A DNA stretch of 64,000 nucleotides from Sporosarcina sp. FSL W8-0480 (GTDB lineage Bacteria > Bacillota > Bacilli > Bacillales_A > Planococcaceae). Location: assembly GCF_037963765.1 (NCBI RefSeq), contig NZ_CP150166.1, positions 1,181,001 through 1,245,000 on the forward strand, given 5' to 3'. The notes under the pieces are model-generated. The model was not told where the DNA came from. It made no database searches and was given only the letters and a program-made list of their open reading frames with translations. Of this stretch, positions 1 through 7,635 are shown piece after piece (within the stretch, counting starts at the first letter, position 1; each line of letters begins with the position of its first letter). The translations under genes and the position numbers were made by a program.

Positions 1-1
1 T

Positions 2-388
2 CCGCAATTAGGCGGACAAAAGTACGCGATGTCAGACATGATCACTACTCTGCACCTCGCTGCGGAAGTACCAGGTGAGTATATGGGAAGAAACGCAAAC
101 TTTAGTGGGAAGGGCTTTGCGGAAAACATTTTCCACGTAGAGGCAATGCCTCCTGAGGAATTTGATAAATGGGTTGAGGATGTAAAAGCGAATGCTGAAC
201 CCCTTACTGAAGAAAAGTTCGAAGAATTATTAGAACCAGGTCACCTTGGCCAATTAACATTCAGCGGAACTCATTTAGGGTTCTTACCACCACCTGAAGG
301 ACATCATCACGGATCGAACGAACACGATTCTGAACATGATTCTGAACATGCACATAAAGATGAAGACACAAACCATTCAGGTCATTAA
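2..388 (+). CDS. qoxA: Quinol oxidase subunit II, C-terminal part (cut by window start)
   Basis: Reading frame is open from the window edge, so the gene starts upstream. The first codons read PQLGGQKYAM and are followed by EVPGEYMGRNANFSG, the conserved C-terminal cupredoxin-side region of QoxA/CyoA-type subunit II of aa3/bo3 quinol oxidases, which lack the CuA site of cytochrome c oxidases. The tail is rich in His, Asp and Glu (HHHGSNEHDSEHDSEHAHKD), a low-complexity acidic/His end. It is followed 44 bp later by qoxB with a good ribosome-binding site, so it is the first gene of a qoxABCD operon. The methionine at 29 is internal and should not be taken as the start. Confidence 0.93.
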   Translation, partial: PQLGGQKYAMSDMITTLHLAAEVPGEYMGRNANFSGKGFAENIFHVEAMPPEEFDKWVEDVKANAEPLTEEKFEELLEPGHLGQLTFSGTHLGFLPPPEGHHHGSNEHDSEHDSEHAHKDEDTNHSGH

Positions 389-432
389 TAGCTTTCATCT
401 ATTTATAGATTTTCGAAAGGAGTACAACAAGA

Positions 433-2391
433 ATGGATTACTTTGATCGATTTGCCATACCTCATCCAAGCCCCGCAATCTACGCATCAATGGTTGCGAT
501 CGGTCTAACGATGATTGCAATAGTCATAGGCTTAACCTATTTCAAAAAATGGGGATATCTATGGGATGAATGGTTAACAACGGTTGACCATAAACGGATC
601 GGTATCATGTACCTCATCTCCGCATTACTCATGCTCTTCCGCGGAGGCGTCGACGCACTCATGATGCGTGCGCAAACTGCCGTCCCTGATAACACTCTAT
701 TAGACGCACAACATTACAATGAGGTATTTACAACACACGGAGTTGTCATGATCATCTTCATGGCAATGCCATTCATATACGCATTAATGAACTTTGTCGT
801 ACCTCTGCAAATCGGAGCACGTGATGTAGCATTCCCACGTTTAAACGCACTTAGTTTCTGGCTGTTCTTCATGGGAGCAATGCTATTCAACATCTCCTTC
901 GTCATCGGAGGTTCTCCTGATGCTGGTTGGACTTCATACTTCCCACTCGCAGGGAATGACTTCAGTCAATCAGTTGGTACAAACTACTACATGCTATCTA
1001 TCCAGATTGCAGGTATTGGTACATTAATATCTGGTATTAACTTTATCGTTACCATCTTCAAAATGAGAGCACCTAATATGAAATTGATGAAAATGCCAAT
1101 GTTCACATGGACTGCTTTAATCACAAATGCAATCGTCGTTTTTGCATTCCCTGTCTTGACAATCGCTCTTTTACTTGGAACGATGGACCGGCTATTCGGC
1201 ACACATATCTTCTCGATGACGAATGGCGGAATGGACATGCTCTGGGCGAACCTATTCTGGGTTTGGGGGCATCCGGAAGTATATATACTTATATTGCCGG
1301 CATTCGGTATATATAGTGAAGTTATTTCCACTTTCTCACGCAGAAATCTTTACGGTTATACATCAATGGTCGCTTCAATCGTGATCATTTCGTTTTTCTC
1401 ATTCCTTGTATGGATGCACCATTTCTTCACGATGGGACAAGGACCGCTTTCTAACAGTATTTTCTCCATCACGACAATGGCGATTGCGATTCCAACCGGT
1501 ATCAAAATCTTCAACTGGTTGTTGACGATGCGAAAAGGGAAAATCAGATTTACTGTTCCTATGCTCTACTCAGTAGGATTCATCCCGATCTTCACAATCG
1601 GTGGGGTGACAGGGGTTATGCTTGGGATGGCGAGTGCCGATTATCAATACCATAATACGATGTTCTTGGTCGCGCATTTCCACTACACAATCATTCCAGG
1701 CGTTGTTTTCGCGATGCTTGCGGGTCTAACGTATTGGTGGCCGAAAATGTTCGGCTTCATGTTGAACGAACGTATCGGAAAATGGGCATTCTGGTTTGTT
1801 GCAATTGGCTTTAACGTTACATTCTTCCCGATGTTCTTCACTGGACTCGATGGACAAGCACGTCGTATGTACACATATTCTGAAGCAACTGGATTTGGTC
1901 CATTGAACATGCTTTCTTTTGTTGGCGCAATCGGACTTGCGATTGGATTTGCATTGATCGTTTACAACGTTTACTATAGCGTGCGCCATTCTTCAAGGGA
2001 CATCGGTTCGGATCCATGGGATGCTCGTACACTTGAGTGGGCGACGCAAACTCCAGTCCAATCTTATAACTTTGCAAGGACTCCACAAGTCGATTCAATC
2101 GAAGCGCTTTGGGACCTTAAAAGAAAAGGGAAGCCGATCTTTAAAGGTGACATCGAAAAGATTCATATGCCAAATAATAGCGGTATGCCGTTTATCATGA
2201 GCTGTATTTTCTTCGTCTGGGGCTTCTCGCTCGTATTTAGCATGTGGATCCCGGCAATTATTACAACGATAGCAATATTCGCTTGTATGGCTTATCGTTC
2301 ATTTGAAAAAGACGATGGACATTATATTTCTGTTGAAGATATTAAAGCTACGGAAAAAGATTGGGAGGTGTTGGCTGATGAAAATAGATAA
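433..2391 (+). CDS. qoxB: Cytochrome aa3 quinol oxidase subunit I
   Basis: Heme-copper oxidase subunit I that oxidises menaquinol and reduces O2 to water while pumping protons across the membrane. The 652-residue length and about 14 hydrophobic segments fit QoxB. Visible ligands: His102 (low-spin heme), the HPEVY motif with His280 and Tyr284 (CuB and the cross-linked Tyr), the His329-His330 pair, and the HFH pair at 415/417 for the two hemes. The start ATG follows AAAGGAG at a normal distance. The 3' end overlaps qoxC by 14 bp, typical of translational coupling inside the qox operon. Confidence 0.96.
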   Translation: MDYFDRFAIPHPSPAIYASMVAIGLTMIAIVIGLTYFKKWGYLWDEWLTTVDHKRIGIMYLISALLMLFRGGVDALMMRAQTAVPDNTLLDAQHYNEVFTTHGVVMIIFMAMPFIYALMNFVVPLQIGARDVAFPRLNALSFWLFFMGAMLFNISFVIGGSPDAGWTSYFPLAGNDFSQSVGTNYYMLSIQIAGIGTLISGINFIVTIFKMRAPNMKLMKMPMFTWTALITNAIVVFAFPVLTIALLLGTMDRLFGTHIFSMTNGGMDMLWANLFWVWGHPEVYILILPAFGIYSEVISTFSRRNLYGYTSMVASIVIISFFSFLVWMHHFFTMGQGPLSNSIFSITTMAIAIPTGIKIFNWLLTMRKGKIRFTVPMLYSVGFIPIFTIGGVTGVMLGMASADYQYHNTMFLVAHFHYTIIPGVVFAMLAGLTYWWPKMFGFMLNERIGKWAFWFVAIGFNVTFFPMFFTGLDGQARRMYTYSEATGFGPLNMLSFVGAIGLAIGFALIVYNVYYSVRHSSRDIGSDPWDARTLEWATQTPVQSYNFARTPQVDSIEALWDLKRKGKPIFKGDIEKIHMPNNSGMPFIMSCIFFVWGFSLVFSMWIPAIITTIAIFACMAYRSFEKDDGHYISVEDIKATEKDWEVLADENR

Positions 2392-2974
2392 CTCGCTTCC
2401 TCTTGAATATGCAACTGAACAAAATAAGATGAATATATTCGGTTTCTGGGTTTTCATTGGCGCCGAAGTAATGCTTTTTGCAACCCTCTTCGCGACGTAC
2501 TTCACATTGGAAAACCGTATTGGAAATGGGCCGGCAGGAGCAGAGATATTTGAGCTCACTCCTGTTCTTATTGAAACGTTAGTGCTGTTAACAAGTAGTT
2601 TCATGATTGGTCTTGGTATCCATGCAATGAGAATCGGACGAAAGAATGCCATGTTGACTTTCTTTGGAATTACATTGCTACTTGGTCTTACGTTCCTTGG
2701 TGTTGAGATTTATGAGTTCATGCATTATGCGCATGTTGGTGCGGGTCTTCAGGTTAGTGCCTTCACTGGTATTTTATTAACGACTTTGGGGACGCACGGG
2801 GCTCACGTAACAGTTGGTCTTTTCTGGGGATTATTCATCATGATGCAGGTGAAGAAGAAGGGCATTACGCCTCAAACGGCGAATAAGTCGTTTATCTTCT
2901 CGCTTTACTGGCACTTCTTAGATGTTGTTTGGATTTTCATTTTCAGCTTCATCTATTTGAAAGGATTGATGTAA
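2378..2974 (+). CDS. qoxC: Cytochrome aa3 quinol oxidase subunit III
   Basis: Subunit III of the quinol oxidase, an integral membrane protein with five predicted membrane spans and no redox centre. The recognisable core is NIFGFWVFIGAEVMLFATLF near the N terminus and YWHFLDVVWIFIFSFIYL at the C terminus, the standard subunit III ending. A longer reading upstream is open, but the ATG at 2378 is preceded by GGGAGGTG and gives 198 residues, close to the family length of about 200. It overlaps the end of qoxB and is one base away from qoxD. Confidence 0.94.
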   Translation: MKIDNSLPLEYATEQNKMNIFGFWVFIGAEVMLFATLFATYFTLENRIGNGPAGAEIFELTPVLIETLVLLTSSFMIGLGIHAMRIGRKNAMLTFFGITLLLGLTFLGVEIYEFMHYAHVGAGLQVSAFTGILLTTLGTHGAHVTVGLFWGLFIMMQVKKKGITPQTANKSFIFSLYWHFLDVVWIFIFSFIYLKGLM

Positions 2975-2975
2975 G

Positions 2976-3257
2976 ATGAGTGAGTTATTCCCACGTAAAC
3001 AAGTGATGGGCTTCGTCTTTTCGTTGGTTCTGACGGCGGCAGCGTTGACTGTCTATTTCATGGATGTGTCTTTTGTTGTTGGGATTACGATTCTTTTGGT
3101 TACTGCTTTTGTGCAAGCGGCTGTGCAGTTGGTCGGTTTTATGCATGTAGGGGAGTCAGAGGATAAGACGATGATTTATATGAACATCTATTATGGGATT
3201 GCTATAGCGTTGTTCACGATTTTTGGAACGTTATTGATATTGGTATGGGATATGTAA
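2976..3257 (+). CDS. qoxD: Cytochrome aa3 quinol oxidase subunit IV
   Basis: Small membrane subunit IV of the quinol oxidase, 93 residues with three hydrophobic spans. The pattern FVQAAVQLVGFMHVGE in the second half is the usual COX4/CyoD-family signature. It begins one base after the qoxC stop and ends the operon; the next clear terminator is at about 3430-3465. Subunit IV is thought to support assembly and CuB loading; this is known for the family and not visible in the sequence. Confidence 0.92.
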   Translation: MSELFPRKQVMGFVFSLVLTAAALTVYFMDVSFVVGITILLVTAFVQAAVQLVGFMHVGESEDKTMIYMNIYYGIAIALFTIFGTLLILVWDM

Positions 3258-3263
3258 TAATTG

Positions 3264-3392
3264 GATTTGCGCTACAGGCGGACGGTTTCCAATCGAACCA
3301 CGAAGAGTTCGATTTGCCGTATTTCTGCGCGCCTTTTGCAGAAATTAAGGCAGGGGTTGCTGGAGTCGCCGCCTTTCGCTTCAATCCTTAGA
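3264..3392 (-). repeat. Intergenic GC-rich repeat, copy C (reverse orientation, different core)
   Basis: Read on the minus strand, this stretch starts with GATTGAAGCGAAAGGCGGCG and continues into ACTCCAGC, matching the left end of the copy at 26770-26894 in about 24 of 26 positions. It ends with a CCGTCCGCCTG block matching the right ends of both other copies. The core differs and contains two hairpins (AATTTCTGC/GCAGAAAT and AATCGAAC/GTTCGATT arms). It sits in the qoxD 3' untranslated region. Confidence 0.6.
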
Positions 3393-3428
3393 GATTATTT
3401 TCCAATATATAAAATGAAAGAAAATAGA

Positions 3429-3465
3429 AAAAAAGGGAGTGCCCACATGGGTTCTCCCTTTTTTG
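3429..3465. terminator. Bidirectional terminator after qoxD
   Basis: Arms AAAAAGGGAG and CTCCCTTTTTT flank a 12-base loop. A and T tracts on both sides suit both the qox operon and the convergent small membrane gene at 3470. Confidence 0.8.
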
Positions 3466-3469
3466 AATT

Positions 3470-3697
3470 TTATTGGATGAGTTGTCTTTTCACTTTTTCT
3501 TGCATTTCTTCTGTTGCTACGAAGAAGATGCCCATTAGGAAAATGAAAATGGCTCCCATTACTGTACCAATTCCTACGCCTGTAATGGCGCTGTAATCGC
3601 TTACGAAAAAACCGTATAAGAATATGGCGATTCCGATGGTAAGGATGGTGAACCCGACTATTTTTACTGCATTCAACATTTTTAACTTGGAATCCAT
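3470..3697 (-). CDS. Small two-span membrane protein, unknown function
   Basis: A 75-residue protein with two long hydrophobic segments (about residues 12-33 and 39-60) and a charged C terminus ending KVKRQLIQ. The ATG at 3697 was chosen over a GTG nine bases upstream because AAGGGG lies 8 bases before the ATG, whereas the GTG would sit inside the ribosome-binding site. It is transcribed alone toward the qox operon from a SigA-like promoter at 3718-3746. I do not recognise the family; glycine-rich spans suggest a small helical hairpin. Confidence 0.75.
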   Translation of the reverse strand: MDSKLKMLNAVKIVGFTILTIGIAIFLYGFFVSDYSAITGVGIGTVMGAIFIFLMGIFFVATEEMQEKVKRQLIQ

Positions 3698-3717
3698 TAC
3701 CAACACCCCTTTTCTAT

Positions 3718-3746
3718 ATTATTTACCTTGTTCACAAAGTTGTCAA
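3718..3746 (-). promoter_or_regulatory. Probable SigA promoter for the small membrane gene
   Basis: On the minus strand a perfect TTGACA (3746-3741) is followed after 17 bases by AATAAT, with the ribosome-binding site and ATG about 20 bases further on. Confidence 0.6.
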
Positions 3747-3839
3747 ACACTATTTTGGATTTTGTCACATTCAGGCCTTGGATGCCCTTTTAGGGTTTGG
3801 TATATGACATTAAATCTAAAATGTATGTATATACAAAAA

Positions 3840-3873
3840 GTAGGAGGTCAATCGTAAATGATTGGCCTCCTAC
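3840..3873 (-). terminator. Terminator of the 20-residue Cys-rich ORF
   Basis: A 13-bp stem (TAGGAGGYCAATC against its complement, one G-T pair) with a short loop. On the minus strand the stem is followed by CTTTTTG, placing it just after the small ORF at 3896-3958. Confidence 0.75.
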
Positions 3874-3895
3874 TTGATTATTAAGTATTTTGTTT

Positions 3896-3958
3896 TCAGC
3901 ACTTCTTGCAATTATTACATTTGGATTTATCAGCACCACATTTTTTGCACTTCGCCAT
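3896..3958 (-). CDS. 20-residue cysteine-rich peptide, CxxC repeats
   Basis: A very short ORF with five cysteines in the pattern C4-x2-C7-x6-C14-x2-C17-x2-C20; most other residues are Lys, Asn or Gly. An AAAGGAG ribosome-binding site lies at a correct distance before the ATG, and a strong terminator follows 23 bases after the stop, so it looks like a complete monocistronic unit. The spacing resembles a minimal zinc-knuckle or rubredoxin-like metal site (inference). I do not recognise a named family. The conserved-looking composition and the flanking signals argue that it is translated. Confidence 0.6.
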   Translation of the reverse strand: MAKCKKCGADKSKCNNCKKC

Positions 3959-4148
3959 TCAATCACTCCTTTGCATGATATATTCAACTTTATTCTACAG
4001 TGGGTAGGGTTATGCACCACGATAACTTGGCCTATTAAATATTCTTCTTAGCGCTGTTGGTTAAGCCAGTAACTGTCATTTGGGACAAGTATAGTTCCTG
4101 AAGTCAAGGGAATCTTAAAGCCAACATATTAAAGGTGGAGGACTTGCT

Positions 4149-5075
4149 ATGACAAAAAAAGGTTGGCTACTTCTTGTTTTCATTTTCATAGTGGGGTTTG
4201 GAAGTTTTTCGGCATCAGGTAATGCTGCGTTTCTTAACTCCAAGATTCAGGAGGATGCATTATATAAAGAGATTCAGTCAAAAAGTGAACAGCATGAAGT
4301 AAAACCGATTGATGCAAAAATTGATAGGGTTTGGAAGGCAATCCCAGGATATAACGGACTCCAAGTTGATGTTGAAAAGAGTTATAAAAAGATGAAGAAG
4401 GTAGGCAAATATGATGAATCAATGCTCGTTTTTGTGGAAATACCGCCTGCCGTTCATTTAGACGATTTGGAGCCTCAACCGATTTTCAGAGGGAATCCAG
4501 AAAAGCCAATGGTTTCACTACTCATTAATGTAGCTTGGGGCGATGAATTTATCCCACCTATCCTCAAAATATTAGATGATCAAGAAGTGAAAGCGACATT
4601 TTTCTTTGATGGCAGTTGGACGAAAAAGAATCCGGATCTCGCTAAGATGATTTATAACAAAGGCCATGAAATTGGCAACCATGCGTACAGCCATCCTGAT
4701 CTTCAGAAACGTTCAAGGTCCGAGACAATGGAAGAAATCACAAAAACAAATGATATCATTTTTGAAACGCTGAACGTTCAAACGAAATGGTTTGGACCTC
4801 CAAGCGGAAGTTTCAATCAACAAACAATAGATGTAGCGCATGAGTTAAAGATGAAAACGATATTATGGACGGTTGATACAGTTGATTGGAGAAAACCTGA
4901 TCCTACTGAAATGGTTAATCGAGTTGTCTCCAAAGTGGAAAACGGCTCGATGATACTAATGCATCCGACTGATCCTGTAGCTAAAGGCTTGGACAGGATG
5001 ATTAGGGAAATAAAATCAAAAGGACTACACATAGGCACGGTAAGTGATCTCATGAGTGAAAAAAGGATAGATTGA
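4149..5075 (+). CDS. NodB-fold polysaccharide deacetylase family protein, YlxY type (probably degenerate)
   Basis: A 308-residue exported or membrane-anchored protein: hydrophobic signal segment at residues 5-27, an N-terminal region of about 110 residues, then a NodB-fold domain. The metal-binding H-x3-H is present (GNHAYSHPD), as are the PPSG and HP strands, but the usual TFDDG catalytic motif is replaced by NVAWGDE, so the Asp pair needed for deacetylation is altered. This matches what I recall of YlxY-type proteins of Bacillus, whose role in sporulation or wall metabolism is not settled. The ATG follows GGTGGAGG. It stands alone, followed by a terminator. Confidence 0.8.
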   Translation: MTKKGWLLLVFIFIVGFGSFSASGNAAFLNSKIQEDALYKEIQSKSEQHEVKPIDAKIDRVWKAIPGYNGLQVDVEKSYKKMKKVGKYDESMLVFVEIPPAVHLDDLEPQPIFRGNPEKPMVSLLINVAWGDEFIPPILKILDDQEVKATFFFDGSWTKKNPDLAKMIYNKGHEIGNHAYSHPDLQKRSRSETMEEITKTNDIIFETLNVQTKWFGPPSGSFNQQTIDVAHELKMKTILWTVDTVDWRKPDPTEMVNRVVSKVENGSMILMHPTDPVAKGLDRMIREIKSKGLHIGTVSDLMSEKRID

Positions 5076-5086
5076 TGTCACACAAC

Positions 5087-5118
5087 AAGCCCACATTTGA
5101 TGTAGGGCTTTTCTTTTT
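5087..5118 (+). terminator. Terminator after the YlxY-type gene
   Basis: AAGCCC-ACAT arms pair with ATGT-A-GGGCTT, followed by TTTTCTTTTT. Confidence 0.65.
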
Positions 5119-5208
5119 GTAATCCTACCCCGAATAGGCAATGCACCCAATCCTTAAGTCATACATAAAATAGAAGAGCATGATTTTTAGGGTAGAAAGG
5201 GTGTAGAA

Positions 5209-7008
5209 TTGGCGCAAGAATCTATAAATCAGTCCGATGGCGTGAAACGACAAAAGAAGAAACCGAATTTCCTTTTCATCATTGTTGATGAAGAGCGTTA
5301 CCCACTTGTCTATGAGAACGAAGAACTCAGCCAATGGAGGAAGACGCATTTGAAAACACATGAACTTCTTCGTGATAATGGAATGTGGTTTTCCAATCAT
5401 TATATTGGAAGTACAGCTTGTGCCCCAAGTAGGGCGACATTGTTTACTGGCCAGTACCCGTCCCTTCACGGCGTGACTCAAACACCGGGTGCTGCGAAAG
5501 GTTCGTTTGATGCTGATCTGTTTTGGCTCGACCCGAATACCGTGCCGACCCTTGGTGATTACTTCCGTACCGCGGGTTACCGTACTTTTTGGAAAGGGAA
5601 ATGGCATATATCCGAAGAAGACATATTGATACCAGGTACACATGATTCATTGTCAAGTTATGATCCGAATACGGGTGCACCGAACCGTGAGAATACCCGG
5701 ATGTATGAACGAGCCAATCGCCTTGAACCATTTGGATTTTCAGGATGGATAGGTCCCGAACCACATGGCAGCGATCCAAGGAATTCCGGATCATCCGCAG
5801 GGAGTGGGGTAAGTGGGCGTGACGTAATCTATGCTGAAGAAGTCGTGTCACTATTGAATGATCTCGAGAAGGGGCATACAGAAGAAAGCAAGCCTTGGCT
5901 AATCGTCTCATCCTTCGTCAATCCCCACGACATTGTTTTACTTGGATTATTCACTCGTATGCTTCCAACGTTCAACTTTAAAGTAGATCCTTCCGTGCCG
6001 GTAATTCCTCCCGCTCCAACTGCCGGTGAAAGTCTTCATACAAAACCGACTGCCCAGAAGAGTTATCGAGATACGTACCAATTGGCTTTGCAACCGACAT
6101 TCGATACGGATTTTCTCAGACGATTCTATTTTTCACTTCAAAAAGAAGTGGATGATGAAATGTTTAAAGTGTTTGAGGCACTTCGAAAATCAATCTTTTA
6201 TGAGGATACGATTGTTGTTTTCACATCCGATCACGGTGATTTATTAGGCTCGCATGGTGGCTTGTTTCAAAAATGGCATAATGCATACGAGGAATCTTTA
6301 CATGTCCCATTAATCGTCCACAGCCCCAAACTCTTCTCAGGAAGAGAGGAAACTAACATATTAACAAGTCATGTTGATATTATTCCTACCTTATTAGCGC
6401 TTGCTGATATTCCAAGTGATTATGTTCAGGATAAACTAAGGCGGGATCATACTGAGGTGCATCCGCTTGTTGGGCGCGATTTAACACCAATTTTAAAAGG
6501 AAAGAGAACGTTTTCGCGATCCAAAGAACCACTTTATTTCATGACGGATGATGAGTTTTCAAGAGGGTTAAATCAAGTTACGCTAACTGGTAAACCATAT
6601 GAGTCTGTTACGCAACCAAATCATTTAGAGACCGTTATTACGACATTGAAAACAGGAGAGAATAATAGCGAGGAAAAATGGAAACTATCTCGTTACTACG
6701 ACAATCCACAGTTTTGGAGCGAGCCGAACGTAGAGGATAAAATTACGGTAACGAAAGGGACTTTCCCAATTTCCGATACAAGCGAGGCAGTCCTTTCCGT
6801 CGTTACGACTAAAACGGAACCCGTGTTAGTACAATATGAAATGTACAATGTTACCGCAGATCCATATGAGGAAAAAAACCTTGCACACCCCAAATATGCA
6901 ACACCGGAAACAAAGTTCATCCAACATACATTACTAAAAATTCTTGAGGAACAGGCCAAACAGAAAAGACTTTATCCGACAAGCGGGAATGCTAAAGGCG
7001 AGTGTTAG
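5209..7008 (+). CDS. Sulfatase / alkaline-phosphatase superfamily hydrolase
   Basis: A 599-residue cytosolic protein without a signal peptide. After PNFLFIIVDEER (metal-ligand Asp27) it has the sulfatase signature CAPSRATLFTG with Cys71, the residue that is converted to formylglycine in active sulfatases, and later the second metal motif SDHGDLLGSHG. The long C-terminal part fits arylsulfatase, choline-sulfatase or phosphonate monoester hydrolase relatives; the substrate cannot be read from the sequence. Start is TTG at 5209 behind GAAAGGGTG. No maturation enzyme or sulfur gene is adjacent; the gene is monocistronic and flanked by terminators. Confidence 0.88.
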   Translation: MAQESINQSDGVKRQKKKPNFLFIIVDEERYPLVYENEELSQWRKTHLKTHELLRDNGMWFSNHYIGSTACAPSRATLFTGQYPSLHGVTQTPGAAKGSFDADLFWLDPNTVPTLGDYFRTAGYRTFWKGKWHISEEDILIPGTHDSLSSYDPNTGAPNRENTRMYERANRLEPFGFSGWIGPEPHGSDPRNSGSSAGSGVSGRDVIYAEEVVSLLNDLEKGHTEESKPWLIVSSFVNPHDIVLLGLFTRMLPTFNFKVDPSVPVIPPAPTAGESLHTKPTAQKSYRDTYQLALQPTFDTDFLRRFYFSLQKEVDDEMFKVFEALRKSIFYEDTIVVFTSDHGDLLGSHGGLFQKWHNAYEESLHVPLIVHSPKLFSGREETNILTSHVDIIPTLLALADIPSDYVQDKLRRDHTEVHPLVGRDLTPILKGKRTFSRSKEPLYFMTDDEFSRGLNQVTLTGKPYESVTQPNHLETVITTLKTGENNSEEKWKLSRYYDNPQFWSEPNVEDKITVTKGTFPISDTSEAVLSVVTTKTEPVLVQYEMYNVTADPYEEKNLAHPKYATPETKFIQHTLLKILEEQAKQKRLYPTSGNAKGEC

Positions 7009-7018
7009 AATAAAAAAG

Positions 7019-7058
7019 GCCTTGCAAGCGTATTTGCATGCAAGGCTTCTTTATTTTT
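7019..7058. terminator. Shared terminator between sulfatase and XRE regulator
   Basis: GCCTTGCA and TGCAAGGC arms separated by 12 bases, followed by a T-rich run on the plus strand and preceded by an A run serving the minus strand. Confidence 0.75.
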
Positions 7059-7431
7059 TACCATACCCCGTCTTTTTATCCATAAGCTTCAGAACGGTTT
7101 CTGTATTATCGATTACATATTGGATTTCACTTAACTCGCGTTCCATAAGCCTTGCCCGATGAATTTCAATCAATAGCTTCTTGTCTGTTATATCAGTTGT
7201 GTTGGACAAGTTCTGGAAGTTGAATATTTCCATTGGTGCAATCTCCAAAGCTTCCATTACTTTAGCCAGTGTTCCTAACGTGGCATTGCCTTTTCCATTC
7301 TCAATTTCTGAAATTCGAGCTCTCGCAATTCCCGCATTTTCCGCCAATTCTTCCTGGTTTATGCCTTTTAGTTCCCTGATCATCCGTAGATGTTCTCCGA
7401 CAAGCCGTATGAAGTTTGTAGTAGCTGCCAC
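7051..7431 (-). CDS. XRE-family transcriptional regulator
   Basis: A 126-residue protein with a Cro/C1-type helix-turn-helix at residues 10-65 (IRELKGINQEELAENAGIA, then RISEIENGKGNATLGTLAKV) and a C-terminal helical part of about 50 residues that could dimerise. The start is GTG at 7431 behind GAGGTG. It is transcribed divergently from the SEC-C gene at 7636; the 200-bp gap contains a perfect inverted repeat at 7510-7529 that is a candidate operator. The target genes and ligand are unknown. Confidence 0.87.
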   Translation of the reverse strand: MAATTNFIRLVGEHLRMIRELKGINQEELAENAGIARARISEIENGKGNATLGTLAKVMEALEIAPMEIFNFQNLSNTTDITDKKLLIEIHRARLMERELSEIQYVIDNTETVLKLMDKKTGYGKK

Positions 7432-7509
7432 GACGTATCACCTCTATCTAAGAGGTTAGAGTAAAATATGTAAAAAGATTATCCTTATAGATGTTACAAA
7501 AGTTGGTTT

Positions 7510-7529
7510 ATGTACGATATAACGTACAT
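7510..7529. promoter_or_regulatory. Inverted repeat, candidate operator
   Basis: Arms ATGTACG and CGTACAT form a perfect 7-bp inverted repeat with a 6-base AT spacer, placed between the divergent XRE regulator and SEC-C gene. Binding by the neighbouring regulator is inference. Confidence 0.4.
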
Positions 7530-7635
7530 GAATATCGGATGCTTGCATGCAAAAACTGTTAAATGAAACAGTGTCAAAACCTCATAAAAATGTTAAACTT
7601 ATAGAGTTGAAATTATTAAAGGAAGTGTGTATCAA

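Noticed and set aside
3261..3596. 111-codon plus-strand ORF after qoxD
   Set aside because: It passes through the repeat, the terminator and the antisense of the small membrane gene; composition is not protein-like.
5125..5911. Long antisense ORFs opposite the sulfatase
   Set aside because: No ribosome-binding sites, unnatural composition, and the plus-strand sulfatase has complete motifs over the same region.
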